A stretch of DNA of 42,666 nt from Acetofilamentum sp. GTDB lineage: Bacteria; Bacteroidota; Bacteroidia; Bacteroidales; DYOH01. The position numbers and the translations under genes were made by a program. The notes under the pieces were generated by a model, which was not told the origin of the DNA, ran no database searches, and saw only the letters and a program-made list of their open reading frames with translations. Every line of letters begins with the position of its first letter. Position 1 is the stretch's first letter. The stretch spans positions 1 through 42,666 of the forward strand of contig DYOH01000026.1 in assembly GCA_020720625.1 (NCBI GenBank). The letters run 5' to 3'. Below are positions 1-8,279 of this stretch, in pieces.

Positions 1-18
1 GTCAATTAAGAAAACGCT

Positions 19-63
19 GGCAGGGGTATAATCATTTTTTTAATCTTTTTAGACTGAACTCAT
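19..63 (+). repeat. Left copy of a 45-bp inverted repeat shared with the right end
   Basis: Positions 19-63 match the reverse complement of 42622-42666 at 44 of 45 bases; the only difference is T41 against C on the other copy. The similarity stops sharply after CTCAT at position 63. Reading inwards from position 3, one frame is open to a stop at 75-77, and another ends at a TAA at 29-31 (last residues KKTLAGV). Either could be the tail of a transposase lying outside the window, but I cannot identify a family. Confidence 0.85.
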
Positions 64-383
64 GCTTTTTTTATTAAATATAATATGCTTAATTATAGTA
101 TTTTAATGTAATTTTGCCTTGCTATTAGTAACGCATAAGATTTTCTTTTTGTACTTATTTTTGATGCTTTTTGGATTTTGCACAATGCTTTAATTATGAG
201 TGCAATTTTACAAATTATTTTGGGCAAAAATGGATTTTCAATTTATGAAAATATTAAATTAACCAGAACATAATTCAATAATTCTTAAAAGAAATACGAA
301 TAAAAATATTTTGGGCAGTTTATAAAAATAGTAGAAAAGATATAATTAAAACGATTTAGCAAAATTATTACATAAAATATTTT

Positions 384-391
384 TACCTTTG
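384..391 (+). promoter_or_regulatory. Promoter -7 box of the hpt operon
   Basis: The sequence TACCTTTG fits the Bacteroidota -7 consensus TAnnTTTG and lies 20 bases before the hpt start codon. I see no clear TTG at the -33 position. The rest of 78-411 is AT-rich and shows no gene or structured RNA that I can recognise. Confidence 0.6.
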
Positions 392-411
392 CCCACATAG
401 AAAAAGAAATA

Positions 412-957
412 ATGGCAGCAAACGAAAAAGTAAAATTACTCGATAAGGAATTTGAAATTTTTATCACTTCCGAAAAAATTGATTGTGCAGTTGCAGAAGT
501 TGCTCAAAAAATGAACGAAAATCTAAAGAACGAAGATGTTATTTTTATAGGAGTTTTAAATGGTTCGTTTTTATTTGCTGCCGATTTATACCGTAAATTG
601 GAGTTTGATTCGCAAATTTCGTTTGTAAAAGTAGCCAGTTATATGGGTACATCAAGTACAGGCAACGTAAAAAGATTGATTGGCTTAAACGAAGATGTAA
701 GAAACAAAACAGTAATCATATTAGAAGATATTATAGATTCAGGAAAAACAATAGAGGATTTGGTTAAGCAAATCAAAGGATACGAACCCAAGAGTATCCA
801 AATAGCCAGTTTTCTATTTAAACCAGATGCTTATTTAGGAACACTTCCTATTGATTATGTTGGAATAGAGATTCCGAACGATTTTATAGTAGGTTATGGA
901 TTGGATTATAATGGATTAGGACGAAATTTACCCCATATTTATAAAATTGTAGAATAG
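412..957 (+). CDS. hpt: Hypoxanthine phosphoribosyltransferase
   Basis: Cytoplasmic purine-salvage enzyme that joins hypoxanthine or guanine to PRPP to give IMP or GMP. The 181 residues match the usual family length. The PRPP-binding loop LEDIIDSGKT is at residues 104-113, and the GVLNGSFLFAADL segment near residue 47 is typical of the hypoxanthine branch. The C-terminal part has the family's IPNDFIVGYGLDY block. It is the first gene of a tight plus-strand run; adk follows after 18 bases, so purine salvage and adenylate balancing are probably co-transcribed. The ATG start lies a short distance behind a TAnnTTTG box. Whether it prefers hypoxanthine or guanine cannot be told from sequence alone. 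Confidence 0.95.
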   Translation: MAANEKVKLLDKEFEIFITSEKIDCAVAEVAQKMNENLKNEDVIFIGVLNGSFLFAADLYRKLEFDSQISFVKVASYMGTSSTGNVKRLIGLNEDVRNKTVIILEDIIDSGKTIEDLVKQIKGYEPKSIQIASFLFKPDAYLGTLPIDYVGIEIPNDFIVGYGLDYNGLGRNLPHIYKIVE

Positions 958-975
958 AAATATATAAAAATCAGC

Positions 976-1548
976 ATGTTAAATATAGTATTGTTTGGCC
1001 CTCCGGGAGCAGGAAAAGGAACGCAAACCAAGAAAATTATTAATAAATATAATTTGGTTTCTTTGGCCACTGGCGATTTGCTTCGAACCCAAATAGCAAA
1101 GCAAACGCCCCTTGGTATTGAAGCTAAAATATTGATGGATAAGGGAGAATTGGTTCCCGATGAAATGGTTATCGGGATGATTAAACACCAGATAGAAGAG
1201 CACAAAAACGAAGCTTCTGGTTTTGTTTTCGATGGTTTTCCAAGAACAACAAAGCAAGCTGAGGCTTTAGATGCTTTTTTAGCGGCTTGTGGATACTCTA
1301 TTAATAAAATGGTTGCACTAGAAGTGGGTAAAGAGCTATTAGTTAGTCGACTTATTGGCAGAGGACTAGATAGTGGCAGGCCAGATGATCAGGATATGAA
1401 AATTATAGAACATCGTATTGAAGTGTATAATATTAGTACTGCGCCAGTAAAGGAATTTTATCTGAAACAAAATAAGTTTTATTCGGTGCACGGAGTTGGC
1501 GAAGTTGAAGAAGTTTTTAATAGAATATGTGAAGCAATTGAAAAATAA
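976..1548 (+). CDS. adk: Adenylate kinase
   Basis: Interconverts ATP + AMP and 2 ADP in the cytoplasm. The P-loop GPPGAGKGT is at residues 8-16, the NMP-binding region begins with ATGDLLR near residue 31, and DGFPR is at 86-90. The LID region after GRG (about 128-138) is very short and has no zinc-binding cysteines, so this is the short-LID form, consistent with 190 residues. It lies 18 bases after hpt and only 3 bases before obgE, which argues for translational coupling within the operon. No odd features. Confidence 0.97.
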   Translation: MLNIVLFGPPGAGKGTQTKKIINKYNLVSLATGDLLRTQIAKQTPLGIEAKILMDKGELVPDEMVIGMIKHQIEEHKNEASGFVFDGFPRTTKQAEALDAFLAACGYSINKMVALEVGKELLVSRLIGRGLDSGRPDDQDMKIIEHRIEVYNISTAPVKEFYLKQNKFYSVHGVGEVEEVFNRICEAIEK

Positions 1549-1551
1549 GGC

Positions 1552-2541
1552 ATGGCAGATACAAATTTTGTAGATTATGTGAAAATTTACTGTCGTTCCG
1601 GAAACGGTGGCCCGGGAAGTACTCATTTCTATCGCGATAAGCGAAATGCCAAAGGAGGACCCGATGGTGGAGATGGAGGTAGAGGAGGGCATGTTATTCT
1701 TAGAGGCAACAAACAAATGTGGACTTTGTTGCACTTAAAATATCGTAAACATGTATTGGCAGCTCATGGCGAATCGGGCAGCAGAAGTAGAAGTACCGGT
1801 GCCAGTGGCGATGATGTAATTTTAGATGTTCCACTTGGTACAATTGCCCGCGATTTTGAATCGGGCGAACAAATGATTGAAATTACTGAAGATGGCCAAA
1901 TGGCTGTGCTTATGAATGGCGGTAGAGGGGGATTGGGTAATTGGAATTTTAGAACCCCTACACTGCAAGCTCCCAAATTTGCTCAGCCCGGAGAAGAGGG
2001 GCTGGAAGCCTGGGTTGTTCTTGAGCTTAAAGTATTGGCCGATGTTGGATTAGTTGGGTTTCCGAACGCCGGTAAATCTACTTTATTGTCAAGATTATCA
2101 GCAGCTAAACCTAAAATTGCCGATTATCCGTTTACTACTATGGTACCAAATCTGGGAATCGTGCAATACCGCGATTATAAATCTTTTGTAATGGCTGATA
2201 TTCCCGGTATTATTGAAGGTGCAGCAGAAGGCAAAGGTCTTGGTGTTCGATTTTTAAGGCATATTGAGCGAAATTCGGTTTTACTTTTTCTTATTCCATC
2301 TGATTCTAAAGATGTTGTAAAAGAATTTGAGATTCTGCTCAATGAGCTAAATAAATACAATCCCGAATTGCTCGACAAAAAGCGTTTACTCGCTATCACA
2401 AAATCGGATATGTTGGATCAGCAAATGATGGAGGAAATGAAACGGGACTTACCTAATATCGAATATATTTTTATTTCATCTTACACTGATTATAATCTTT
2501 TAGGATTAAAGGATTTGCTTTGGAAAGAACTAAATGATTAA
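1552..2541 (+). CDS. obgE: Obg-family GTPase
   Basis: Essential GTPase associated with the large ribosomal subunit, assembly and stress signalling. The N-terminal Obg fold (about 1-158) contains the glycine-rich tracts that form its characteristic helices. The G domain follows, with the P-loop GFPNAGKS at 169-176, switch-II DIPG at 216-219 and TKSD as the G4 base-recognition motif. At 329 residues it ends soon after the G domain and lacks the extra C-terminal OCT domain of some Firmicutes proteins. Start ATG is 3 bases after adk, and the PAP2 gene begins 11 bases downstream. Confidence 0.96.
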   Translation: MADTNFVDYVKIYCRSGNGGPGSTHFYRDKRNAKGGPDGGDGGRGGHVILRGNKQMWTLLHLKYRKHVLAAHGESGSRSRSTGASGDDVILDVPLGTIARDFESGEQMIEITEDGQMAVLMNGGRGGLGNWNFRTPTLQAPKFAQPGEEGLEAWVVLELKVLADVGLVGFPNAGKSTLLSRLSAAKPKIADYPFTTMVPNLGIVQYRDYKSFVMADIPGIIEGAAEGKGLGVRFLRHIERNSVLLFLIPSDSKDVVKEFEILLNELNKYNPELLDKKRLLAITKSDMLDQQMMEEMKRDLPNIEYIFISSYTDYNLLGLKDLLWKELND

Positions 2542-2552
2542 ATTATAGAATA

Positions 2553-3140
2553 ATGCTTGAGCAATTAACATCATTCGATTTTCATTTGTTTTTATTTTTG
2601 AATTCTTTGCATTCACCATTTTTTGATACCATTATGTGGTATATTAGTGCAACTTATACTTGGTTGCCTCTGTATATTGGTGTAATTGCATATATATTTT
2701 ATAAATTCGGATGGAAGACTGGTGTTCTTGCTTTTGTTTCGATGATTATGTTGGTGGTACTAACCGATCAGGTATCTGTGCATTTGTTCAAACAGGTTTT
2801 TGAACGACTTAGGCCTTGTCATCAACCACGTATTTCGCATTTGGTGCATATTGTAAATGGTTACTGTGGCGGAAAATTCGGATTTGTTTCTTCGCATGCT
2901 GCTAACACGTTCGGTTTTGCAATTTTTACTTCCTTTTTTTTCAAAAATAAACTGTATGTTTATTCGATTTTTGTATGGGCCACCCTGGTAAGTTACAGTA
3001 GAATCTATCTGGGGGTTCATTATCCATCTGATATTGCTGGAGGTGCATTATTAGGCATATTGCTAGGTTTTGGTATCTACGTGCTTTATAATTATCTGGA
3101 AAATAAGTATTTAGAAAATAATCGAAAAGCTAAGTTTTAG
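2553..3140 (+). CDS. PAP2-family membrane phosphatase
   Basis: Integral-membrane lipid or polyprenyl-phosphate phosphatase of the acid-phosphatase (PAP2) superfamily. The three catalytic motifs are visible: K80 to R87-P88, the SSHA block at 113-116 (normally PSGH, with the catalytic histidine kept), and SR at 149-150 with H156 and D160. Several hydrophobic stretches suggest five or six membrane helices. Plausible substrates are undecaprenyl pyrophosphate, phosphatidylglycerol phosphate or a lipid A phosphate; sequence cannot choose between them. The stop TAG shares its G with the GTG start of the next gene, implying translational coupling. Confidence 0.88.
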   Translation: MLEQLTSFDFHLFLFLNSLHSPFFDTIMWYISATYTWLPLYIGVIAYIFYKFGWKTGVLAFVSMIMLVVLTDQVSVHLFKQVFERLRPCHQPRISHLVHIVNGYCGGKFGFVSSHAANTFGFAIFTSFFFKNKLYVYSIFVWATLVSYSRIYLGVHYPSDIAGGALLGILLGFGIYVLYNYLENKYLENNRKAKF

Positions 3141-4156
3141 TGGTAATTAGTTCGGTTTTATATTCTATCGTAAATAAGCAATTATGGTCAGGAAGGATAG
3201 ATGATCCAAGCGATTTGGAATCCTACCGCTGGCACCAGCTTGTGCAATGTATTGATTTAAACAAACCTATTAAGCGTGTACAAAAGCAAAGTTTTTGTTT
3301 TCTTGGTTTTAAATCAGATACGGGTGTGCAGCGAAATCTGGGTCGTCAAGGCGCAGTTTTAGGTCCCGACAGTATTCGGCAACAGATGGCGAATCTGCCA
3401 TCCTGGTTTAATTTTGATGTGCAATTGCTCGATGCAGGCGATATTGTAAGTGATAATAATCTGGAGGAAGCCCAGGAAGTTTTGGCAATGGCGGTAAAAA
3501 TAATACTTCAGGCCGGCATGTTTCCGGTACTTTTGGGTGGTGGCCACGAAATAGCTTATGGTCATTATTTGGGTATCCGGCAGTTTTTAATTGACCAAAA
3601 AATGTCTCCACCGGCCATTATCAATATTGATGCACATTTTGATATGCGACCTTATCCCAATGGTGGGAGTTCTGGCACCATGTTTCATCAAATTGCCGAC
3701 CTTAATTTAGCTCATCAAGAGCTATTTAAATATTTAGTGTTGGGAATTCAGCAATCAGGAAATACCAAAAGTTTGTTTAACAGAGCCGAAAGTTTGGGAG
3801 CCAAATATGTGCTTGCCCGCGATATTTTTGAACATGGCTTACAAAATGTTAAGGAATTGATATATAGATACATGGCGACAGAAGAAAACATTTATCTTAC
3901 TTTATGTTCCGATGTATTTTCATCGGCTTTTGCTCCTGGCGTTAGTGCCCCTCAACCATTTGGAATGAATCCCGAAATGGTACTAAAGTTAATTAAATAT
4001 ATTGCCTTGAGCGGAAAACTCATTAGTTTTGATGTTGCAGAAGTGGCTCCTCGTTTCGACAATGACCACCAAACCGCAAAATTAGCATCTATCATTATTT
4101 TTGCACTGCTCAATACTTTATATAAACCCGATGCTAATTTGGTGCTTGAATCCTAA
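3140..4156 (+). CDS. Arginase-family ureohydrolase, formimidoylglutamase-like
   Basis: Member of the Mn-dependent arginase/agmatinase/HutG superfamily. GGGHE gives metal ligand H136, and NIDAHFD gives D164, H166 and D168. The block after the second metal site, FAPGVSAP (264-271), resembles formimidoylglutamases more than arginases. The usual second DxD pair is here C256-x-D258, so one expected ligand is a cysteine. The start is GTG overlapping the preceding stop, which gives a 338-residue protein. No other histidine-degradation gene (hutH, hutU, hutI) is in the window, so hutG is not assigned and the substrate could be another guanidino or formimino compound. Confidence 0.75.
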   Translation: MVISSVLYSIVNKQLWSGRIDDPSDLESYRWHQLVQCIDLNKPIKRVQKQSFCFLGFKSDTGVQRNLGRQGAVLGPDSIRQQMANLPSWFNFDVQLLDAGDIVSDNNLEEAQEVLAMAVKIILQAGMFPVLLGGGHEIAYGHYLGIRQFLIDQKMSPPAIINIDAHFDMRPYPNGGSSGTMFHQIADLNLAHQELFKYLVLGIQQSGNTKSLFNRAESLGAKYVLARDIFEHGLQNVKELIYRYMATEENIYLTLCSDVFSSAFAPGVSAPQPFGMNPEMVLKLIKYIALSGKLISFDVAEVAPRFDNDHQTAKLASIIIFALLNTLYKPDANLVLES

Positions 4157-4165
4157 TGCTTAGTA

Positions 4166-4663
4166 ATGGTAACAACAGGAGAATATATTATAAGACCTAT
4201 AATGCAATCGGATAACGATGCAATTAAGAATATTATCCGTACTACTTTCGAAGAATTTGGTGTGGACGGACCAAATACTGCCTACGATGATTACGATACT
4301 TTTCAAATGTTCGAAGCTTATCAACAAAAAAGTTCTGCATATTTTGTTGTCGAAAATGCGGGTATCGTATTGGGTGGAGCAGGAATTAAAACCTTGGCCA
4401 ATCAAACGCAAAATATTTGCGAACTTCAAAAATTCTACTTTTTACCTGCATTGCGGGGCAAGGGTTTTGGAAAAAAACTATTGACAATGCTACTAGATGT
4501 TGCAAAAAAAAACGGTTTTGAATATTGCTATCTCGAAAGTTTTGGAGTAATGAAAACCGCTATACAGCTTTATTCTGAGCAAGGCTTTTATTTCATAGAA
4601 AAATCTATGGGCAATACAGGTCATTCTGCTTGTAACGTATTTATGATGAAACAATTATTCTAA
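4166..4663 (+). CDS. GNAT-family N-acetyltransferase
   Basis: Predicted acetyl-CoA-dependent acetyltransferase of 165 residues with the complete single GNAT domain. The acetyl-CoA pyrophosphate loop shows as LRGKGFGKKLL at about residues 96-106, preceded by the strand ELQKFYFLP, and the last strand carries the YSEQGFYF signature. It follows the ureohydrolase by 9 bases and is the last gene of the hpt operon. It ends 3 bases before the convergent ppx/gppA stop, leaving no room for a separate terminator. The acceptor substrate is unknown. Confidence 0.85.
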   Translation: MVTTGEYIIRPIMQSDNDAIKNIIRTTFEEFGVDGPNTAYDDYDTFQMFEAYQQKSSAYFVVENAGIVLGGAGIKTLANQTQNICELQKFYFLPALRGKGFGKKLLTMLLDVAKKNGFEYCYLESFGVMKTAIQLYSEQGFYFIEKSMGNTGHSACNVFMMKQLF

Positions 4664-4666
4664 ATG

Positions 4667-5590
4667 CTACTCATTAATAAGCGATAAAACACCTTCAACC
4701 AAAGAATACTGCGATTGTTGAATTCTTTCTATCTGTAAATGATTCAATACATAATTAATTAGTACACTCGCAGCGACAATAATGTCGTTTCTAATTAATT
4801 TAATTCCTTCAATTTTAGCTCTTTCGTGTAATTTAGTCCCCAATATTAATTGGTGCATTTCAAAAAATTGTGTAGGAGTAAATTCAAAATAAAGCTTTTC
4901 CCGATATTTTTCAGAAGTGCTAAAACGTGCTGCGGCCACCCTTGCTAAGGTATTGAAAGATCCCGAAGAGCCCACAAGCGTTTTGATATTGTACTCTTTA
5001 GCTTTGGTTATTACATTCTCTGTTTGATTTGCTATAAATAAGCACATACTCTCGATTTCATGGGGCAGGATTGGATCCGATGGTTTAAATTTTTCTGTTA
5101 ATCTGCCAGCGCCAAGTTTTAAACTTTCTGTAAATTCAATTTTATTTTTGTTTCCGATGATAAATTCGGTGCTGCCACCGCCAATATCCATCATTAAAAC
5201 ATTTTCGTCGCTTAAAGGCACAGCCATCTTTATTCCTTCATAAATCAGTTGCGCTTCTCTATCGCCAGAAATGATTTCAATTTTCATATCTAGCTCTTTT
5301 TCTATATATTCAACGAACTCTTGCCCGTTGGCTGTACTTCTTAAACCGGCGGTAGCAAAAGCGATGGTTCTTTCTACCTGATAATACTCTATGATATTTG
5401 TTTTAAATGCTTTGAGTGCATTTACGCCTCTAATAAAACCTGCTACCGAAATTCTTCCGGTGTTTGCCGAGGCCGAAAAACCGATTGGCATTTTGGTTTT
5501 ATATAAAATTTGTATTTTGTTGTTTTCGTCTTTTTCGATCACTAATATTTTAAAAGTATTGGTTCCAAGATCAATTATGGCTTGTCTCAT
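4667..5590 (-). CDS. Ppx/GppA-family exopolyphosphatase or guanosine pentaphosphate phosphatase
   Basis: Member of the ASKHA-fold Ppx/GppA family, which removes terminal phosphates from polyphosphate or from pppGpp. Phosphate-1 motif DLGTN is at 7-11 and phosphate-2 motif DIGGGSTEF at 135-143. At 307 residues it is the short form with only the two-lobed catalytic core and no C-terminal HD-like domain, as is usual in this phylum. Its upstream region (5591-6025) is unusually long and contains a hairpin. Ppx and GppA activities cannot be separated from sequence. Confidence 0.88.
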   Translation of the reverse strand: MRQAIIDLGTNTFKILVIEKDENNKIQILYKTKMPIGFSASANTGRISVAGFIRGVNALKAFKTNIIEYYQVERTIAFATAGLRSTANGQEFVEYIEKELDMKIEIISGDREAQLIYEGIKMAVPLSDENVLMMDIGGGSTEFIIGNKNKIEFTESLKLGAGRLTEKFKPSDPILPHEIESMCLFIANQTENVITKAKEYNIKTLVGSSGSFNTLARVAAARFSTSEKYREKLYFEFTPTQFFEMHQLILGTKLHERAKIEGIKLIRNDIIVAASVLINYVLNHLQIERIQQSQYSLVEGVLSLINE

Positions 5591-5670
5591 TAATTGTTTT
5601 ATTTATTATCTATTTAAAAAAAAAGAAATTGCCAAAAAAATACACTCATTTTTGTAGCGTTTAAATATAA

Positions 5671-5708
5671 AAACAGAAAATCAGGCAAACAAACCTCATT
5701 TTCTGTTT
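5671..5708. other. Stem-loop upstream of ppx/gppA
   Basis: Arms AAACAGAAAAT (5671-5681) and ATTTTCTGTTT (5698-5708) are perfectly complementary over 11 bp. A mismatched C/C is followed by a further AGG/CCT pair inside. On the plus strand it is followed by a loose T-tract, on the minus strand by an AT-rich run, so the direction is unclear. It could be a terminator or a leader structure. Confidence 0.5.
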
Positions 5709-5967
5709 ATAATCATATTTTTATGACCACCAGTTTTAGATGCTGATGATTTTTTTCTTTCGTTTCGAATATGAAGTTACATTATTGATATACATTTTTG
5801 TTTATCAATGCATCCCGATATAGATTTTTTGGGATTAGTATATCTGGGTAGCTATCGAAAGTAGAGAAAATTCAAATATTGGCGAAGTCCGTGCCGCAGG
5901 GATTTTTTTGGCAAATACTAAACTGATTTTAAAATATTTTTATAATAATCTAGTATATTTATTAATT

Positions 5968-6007
5968 ATTAGCTTGTTACGAAAATATATTTAGGTAACA
6001 AGCTAAT
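5968..6007 (-). terminator. Probable terminator of the ykgJ-porQ-phnD-pgi operon
   Basis: Perfect 13-bp stem ATTAGCTTGTTAC / GTAACAAGCTAAT with a 14-base loop, 18 bases after the pgi stop on the minus strand. The sequence beyond it is AT-rich but not a pure T-run. Confidence 0.65.
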
Positions 6008-6025
6008 TTAGCAAGCAGTATTTTT

Positions 6026-7360
6026 TTATAATTTCTTGCGGATAATTTCAGATTGTTTTTCAAAACCAGGTTTATTAAGCAAAGCAAACATGTTGTTTTT
6101 ATAGGCTTCAACACCAGGCTGATCAAATGGATTCACGTTGAGCAAATAGCCCCCGATTCCACAGGCTTTTTCAAAGAAATAAAAAATTTGTCCGATTGTA
6201 AATTCCGAAATATGGTCAATTTCAATCAGAATATTGGGTACCCCACCTTCTGTATGGGCAATTCTGGTTCCTAATTCGGCCATCTTATTTACATGGTCTA
6301 TGGTTTGTTCGGCCAAAAAATTGAGCTTGTCTAAGTTATCCTTATCTTTGGTAACTTCTAAGTGGTGATGAGGGTTTTTTACAGAAATTACGGTCTCGAA
6401 AATATTTCGTTTTCCCTCTTGAATATATTGCCCCATACTATGTAAATCTGTCGAAAAATCTACAGATGCGGGGAAAATACCCTTGTTTTCTTTACCTTCA
6501 CTTTCGCCAAAAAGCTGTTTCCACCATTCGGCAATAAAATGCAATTTATCGTTATAATTTACGAGAATTTCGGTTTCGAAAGATTTTAAGTACAAAGCAT
6601 TGCGCACAGCAGCATATTGAGCTGCCGGATTTTTGTCGAAAGGCACATTTACATTGCATTCTGCGTGCATCTGCAAAGCTCCATCCACTAGTTTTGCAAT
6701 ATCAAAACCTGCAATGGCAATTGGAATAAGGCCTACCGGAGTTAGTACAGAGTACCTTCCGCCCACATCGTCGGGTATTACATAAGTTGCATAGTTTTCT
6801 TTTTCTGCTAAACTGCGCAGTGCACCTTTCGATTCATCTGTAATGGCAATGATTTTCTTTTGAGCGCTTGCCTTTCCAGCTTGTTCTTCGAGTGTTTGTT
6901 TTAGTAAACGAAAAGCCAATGCCGGTTCGGTGGTTGTTCCCGATTTGCTGATTACGCAAATACCAAAATTTTTATCTTTCAGAAAATGGTTAAGTTCAAA
7001 TAGATAATCCTGGTTAATATTATGTCCGGCAAATAGCACTTTTACAGCGTGTTTTTCAGGAAAATATGGGTTTAGAGCTTCTAATACGGCTTTTGCGCCT
7101 AAATACGAGCCTCCGATTCCAATAACAACCAAATAGTCAATGGTCTTTGAGAAATTGTTGGCAAACTGCTGCATTCTGCTTAATTCATCGCTACCAATAT
7201 TTTTTGGCAAATCTACCCAACCTAAAAATTCGTTTCCCAGTCCGGTTTTATCATGAAGCATCTTGTTTGCCAGGCTTGTGGGAACATCGTATTTTTCAAT
7301 TTCACCGTCAAATAAAAATGATTTAACGGAGTTTAATGATAATTGAAATGTTTCGTTCAT
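6026..7360 (-). CDS. pgi: Glucose-6-phosphate isomerase
   Basis: Interconverts glucose 6-phosphate and fructose 6-phosphate in glycolysis and gluconeogenesis. Sugar-phosphate-binding motifs are intact: GIGGSYLGAKAV in the N-terminal SIS domain, SKSGTTTEP, GGRYSVLTPVGL, and the catalytic HTEGGVPN near the C-terminus. The 444 residues match the compact bacterial form rather than the roughly 550-residue E. coli-type enzyme. It lies 10 bases after the PhnD-like gene and is the last gene of that minus-strand operon. Confidence 0.96.
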   Translation of the reverse strand: MNETFQLSLNSVKSFLFDGEIEKYDVPTSLANKMLHDKTGLGNEFLGWVDLPKNIGSDELSRMQQFANNFSKTIDYLVVIGIGGSYLGAKAVLEALNPYFPEKHAVKVLFAGHNINQDYLFELNHFLKDKNFGICVISKSGTTTEPALAFRLLKQTLEEQAGKASAQKKIIAITDESKGALRSLAEKENYATYVIPDDVGGRYSVLTPVGLIPIAIAGFDIAKLVDGALQMHAECNVNVPFDKNPAAQYAAVRNALYLKSFETEILVNYNDKLHFIAEWWKQLFGESEGKENKGIFPASVDFSTDLHSMGQYIQEGKRNIFETVISVKNPHHHLEVTKDKDNLDKLNFLAEQTIDHVNKMAELGTRIAHTEGGVPNILIEIDHISEFTIGQIFYFFEKACGIGGYLLNVNPFDQPGVEAYKNNMFALLNKPGFEKQSEIIRKKL

Positions 7361-7370
7361 CTTATTTATC

Positions 7371-8279
7371 TTAATAGTTTGTTTTTAAATAAAACTGCAA
7401 TATTACTTTCAAATTTTCAATATGGCTAATTAATTTTCGGGTGGCATCGTAATACTCGTCCTTTCCTTTTATATATCCACCTGATTGTCTGGCACCAGGG
7501 TAGGTGGTCTCAATTTTTTTCCATAAGGTAGGATTGTCGGTGGGCAATTGCAAAAATAGAATCAGAATTTTATTTTGGTCAGCATCAGAAATCGTATTAT
7601 TAATCACGATAGGACCTTCAACAATGGGCCCCGAGGTCCAAAGTACAGCAATATCTTTTGTGCTAACTTGGCCGTTTTTTATTGCGGTAGCCAAATATCC
7701 GGTGGCAATGGCACCCAATTCGGCCTGATGCGTATTAACTTTGGTTATCACCTCTTCGTGTCCGCCGCTAAAAGTTACGCTTTGAAAGCTGTTTTCCATA
7801 GATTCTATACCAATTGTTTGTAAAAACAAACGTGGAATAATATGCCCTGAAGCCGATGTTGGGGTTGCCAATACAAATTTGCTTTTCGATGTCTGGGTTT
7901 TAATATCTGTAACGCTGCCCACGCCACTAGTTCTATGCGTAATAATACTGCTTGTGTAAGAACCGGGTGTGTTGTTTTTACCGAAAACCACCAGAGGTTC
8001 TATCTTGGTACTCAACGCATTTTTTGCCAATATATATCCAAAGGCGCCCATAAAAGCTAAGTCTACTTTATTGGTTTTTAGTGCATTGGTCATGTCTGTT
8101 ATTTTGCTGTATTCTACAATGCTTACCTGTCGGTTAAGTTTAAGTTTTATGTAGTTGCCAATTTCTTGGGTAAGTTCAGGACTGTTGCCATTGTGGGCAA
8201 TTTTTATCACCTGTGCTTTTGATGATAGCGCTAGCATAAGGATTGTAACTAGCACAAAGACGCTATTCTTTTTTTTCAT
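7371..8279 (-). CDS. PhnD/SsuA-like periplasmic substrate-binding protein
   Basis: Predicted exported 302-residue binding protein of the phosphate/phosphite/phosphonate family. A cleavable signal peptide (MKKKNSVFVLVTILMLALSS, then KAQ) is followed by VIKIAHNG and the DLAFMGAFGYILA segment typical of PhnD-like two-lobe binding proteins. The conserved ATPTSASGHIIPRLFL region forms part of the ligand pocket in this family. There is no lipobox cysteine and no ATPase or permease gene nearby, so uptake by a standard ABC importer is not supported. Its start overlaps the end of porQ by 17 bases. A sensing role or an orphan binding function is possible. Confidence 0.8.
   Translation of the reverse strand: MKKKNSVFVLVTILMLALSSKAQVIKIAHNGNSPELTQEIGNYIKLKLNRQVSIVEYSKITDMTNALKTNKVDLAFMGAFGYILAKNALSTKIEPLVVFGKNNTPGSYTSSIITHRTSGVGSVTDIKTQTSKSKFVLATPTSASGHIIPRLFLQTIGIESMENSFQSVTFSGGHEEVITKVNTHQAELGAIATGYLATAIKNGQVSTKDIAVLWTSGPIVEGPIVINNTISDADQNKILILFLQLPTDNPTLWKKIETTYPGARQSGGYIKGKDEYYDATRKLISHIENLKVILQFYLKTNY

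Larger units (their letters stand above)
5591..6025. other. 435-base intergenic region with hairpins, no gene seen
   Basis: Lies between the ppx/gppA start and the pgi stop, both on the minus strand. It holds a hairpin at 5671-5708, a 7-bp inverted pair ATTGATA/TATCAAT around 5780-5809, an ATCCC/GGGAT pair near 5813-5837, and a small GC-richer island around 5881-5910 that is unlike the AT-rich surroundings. The pgi terminator is at 5968-6007. I see no convincing reading frame or known RNA. It may carry the ppx leader, a decayed repeat or a small RNA. Confidence 0.45.
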
